Shown here: positions 62,622 to 64,000 of the stretch, piece by piece | Numbering within the stretch: the stretch's first letter is position 1 | Layout of the letters: each line of letters begins with the position of its first letter | Assembly (NCBI RefSeq): GCF_905147045.1 | Contig: NC_065913.1 | Span: 9,448,501-9,512,500 of the forward strand | DNA length: 64,000 nucleotides | Reading direction: 5' to 3' | Origin: Nymphalis io | Lineage: Eukaryota > Arthropoda > Insecta > Lepidoptera > Nymphalidae | The notes under the pieces: model-generated | Told to the model about the DNA's origin: nothing | What the model saw: the letters and a program-made list of their open reading frames with translations, nothing else | Database searches by the model: none | Translations under genes and position numbers: made by a program

Positions 62622-64000
62622 TTCGCGATATTATATTATCGTTCTGTTATAGTTCAAATGCAATGATCGAATGAAATCGTAAAATGTAAACTTCGATTCC
62701 ACAATACACGAACGTACCACGTTAATTTTTTCACATTTGAAGGATATTATATTATCTTTCTGTTATAGTTCAAATGCAATGATCGAATCTAGTGTTATTT
62801 TAAAATGTTTCAGATAAATAAAGTATGTTATCGTCGTAAAATGTAAACTTCGATTCCACAATAGACGAACGTACCGCGTTAATTTTTTCACATTTGAAAG
62901 ATATTATATTATCGTTCTGTTATAGTTCAAATTTAGTGATCGAATGAAATCACTCGGATATCGTTATCGTGTTCAATTCTAATGTTATTTTAAAATATTT
63001 CAGTTAAATAAAGTATGATATCATCGTAAAATATAAACTTCGATTCCACAATACACGAACGTACCGCTTTAATTTTTTCACATTTGAAAGATATTATATT
63101 ATCTTTCTGTTATAGTTCAAATTTAGTGATCGAATGAAATCACTCGGATATCGTTATCGTGTTCGATTCTAATGTTATTTTAAAATATTTCAGAAAAATA
63201 AAGTATGTTATCGTCGTAAAATGTAAACTTCGATTCCACAATACACGAACGTACCACATTAATTATTTCACATTTGAAAGATATTATATTATCGTTCTGT
63301 TATAGTTCAAATGCAGTGATCGAATGAAATCACTCGGATATCGTTATCGTGTTCGATTCTAATGTTATTTGAAAATATTTCAGAAAAATAAAGTATGTTA
63401 TCGTCGTAAAATGTAAACTTTGATTCCACAATACACGAACGTACCGCGTTAATTTTTTCACATTTGAAGGATATTATATTATCTTTCTGTTATAGTTCAA
63501 ATTTAGTGATCGAATGAAATCACTCGGATATCGTTATCGTGTTCGATTCTAATGTTATTTTAAAATATTTCAGAAAAATGAAGTATGTTATCGTCGTAAA
63601 ATGTAAACTTCGATTCCACAATACACGAACGTACCGCGTTAATTTTTTCACATTTCAAAGATATTTTATTATCGTTCTGTTATAGTTCAAATTTAGTGAT
63701 CGAATGAAATCACTCGGATATCGTTATCGTGTTCGATTCTAATGTTATTTTAAAATATTTCAGAAAAATAAAGTATGTTATCGTCGTAAAATGTAAACTT
63801 CGATTCCACAATACACGAACGTACCGCGTTAATTTTTTCACTTTTGAAGGATATTATATTATCGTTCTGTTATAGTTCAAATTTAGTGATCGAATGAAAT
63901 CACTCGGATATCGTTATCGTGTTCGATTCTAATGTTATTTTAAAATATTTCAGAAAAATGAAGTATGTTATCGTCGTAAAATGTAAACTTCGATTCCACA
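62622..64000. repeat. 190-bp satellite array, running off the window
   Basis: The phrase 'aaacttcgattccacaa' starts at 62688, 62845, 63035, 63225, 63415, 63605, 63795 and 63985. After a first shortened unit of 157 bp the period is exactly 190 bp in six successive intervals. Units are over 90% alike by eye. No ORF. The period is close to a nucleosome repeat length. Confidence 0.97.

Overview
This window looks like repeat-dense nuclear DNA of a lepidopteran insect, probably a butterfly. The reasons are its AT-rich introns, the mix of tRNA-headed SINEs with (ATT)n tails, RTE, Jockey-superfamily, copia, gypsy and Helitron elements, and the familiar lepidopteran repeat whose 3' end reads 'cctattctataaaa'. 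No bacterial, organellar or rRNA sequence was seen. The host component is essentially one gene family, present in several decaying copies, and almost everything else is mobile DNA or satellite.

Host gene: a GTPBP2-like GTPase gene on the minus strand, split into small exons that I letter A to K in coding order. Copy I (2763 down to 172, continuing off the left edge) has exons A, B (broken) and C. Copy II (26317 down to 13216) has A, B (broken), C (truncated), E (remnant), F, G, H, I, J and K. Copy III (55445 down to 49124) has B, C, D, E (inverted), F, fused G/H, I and J. Each copy carries at least one lesion that should destroy it, so I read them as duplicated pseudogenes or gene fragments, possibly with a functional copy outside the window. 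The segments around them are segmental duplications: about 1-3100 matches 23931-26735 and (in part) 53880-55500; about 10960-16400 matches 42300-51400; and 34.9-36.0 kb is an inverted copy of 10.5-11.4 kb.

Layout: 1-3.2 kb GTPBP2-like copy I; 3.2-7.6 kb LINE fragment and defective copia; 7.6-8.3 kb unassigned 3' end; 8.4-11.0 kb an 89-bp palindrome-bearing tandem array; 11.0-16.3 kb C-terminal half of copy II; 16.4-21.6 kb RTE LINE and an internally deleted gypsy; 21.7-23.9 kb Jockey-type LINE; 23.9-26.7 kb N-terminal part of copy II; 26.7-32.5 kb a LINE with intact ORF1 and ORF2, with a Helitron in its 3' UTR; 32.5-34.9 kb AT-rich DNA; 34.9-35.0 kb an orphan exon; 35.2-42.6 kb nested SINEs, array pieces and two LINEs; 42.8-47.8 kb a young gypsy with 542-bp LTRs; 47.8-55.4 kb copy III; 55.5-62.4 kb a large inverted-repeat structure containing two LINEs; 62.6 kb to the end a 190-bp satellite that runs out of the window.

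Interactions: SINEs and LINEs repeatedly sit at the breakpoints of the duplicated gene. The strongest cases are an exon flipped between two inverted SINEs, LINE poly-A abutting a cut exon, and a gypsy insertion whose empty site survives in the paralogous segment. High mobile-element load, satellite and decayed multi-copy gene fragments fit a heterochromatic or W-linked location; that is inference.

Repeat names used here: SINE-1, SINE-2 and SINE-3 are three tRNA-headed families; REP-4 is the 'ctataaaa'-tailed family; the 89-bp and 190-bp arrays are named by period.
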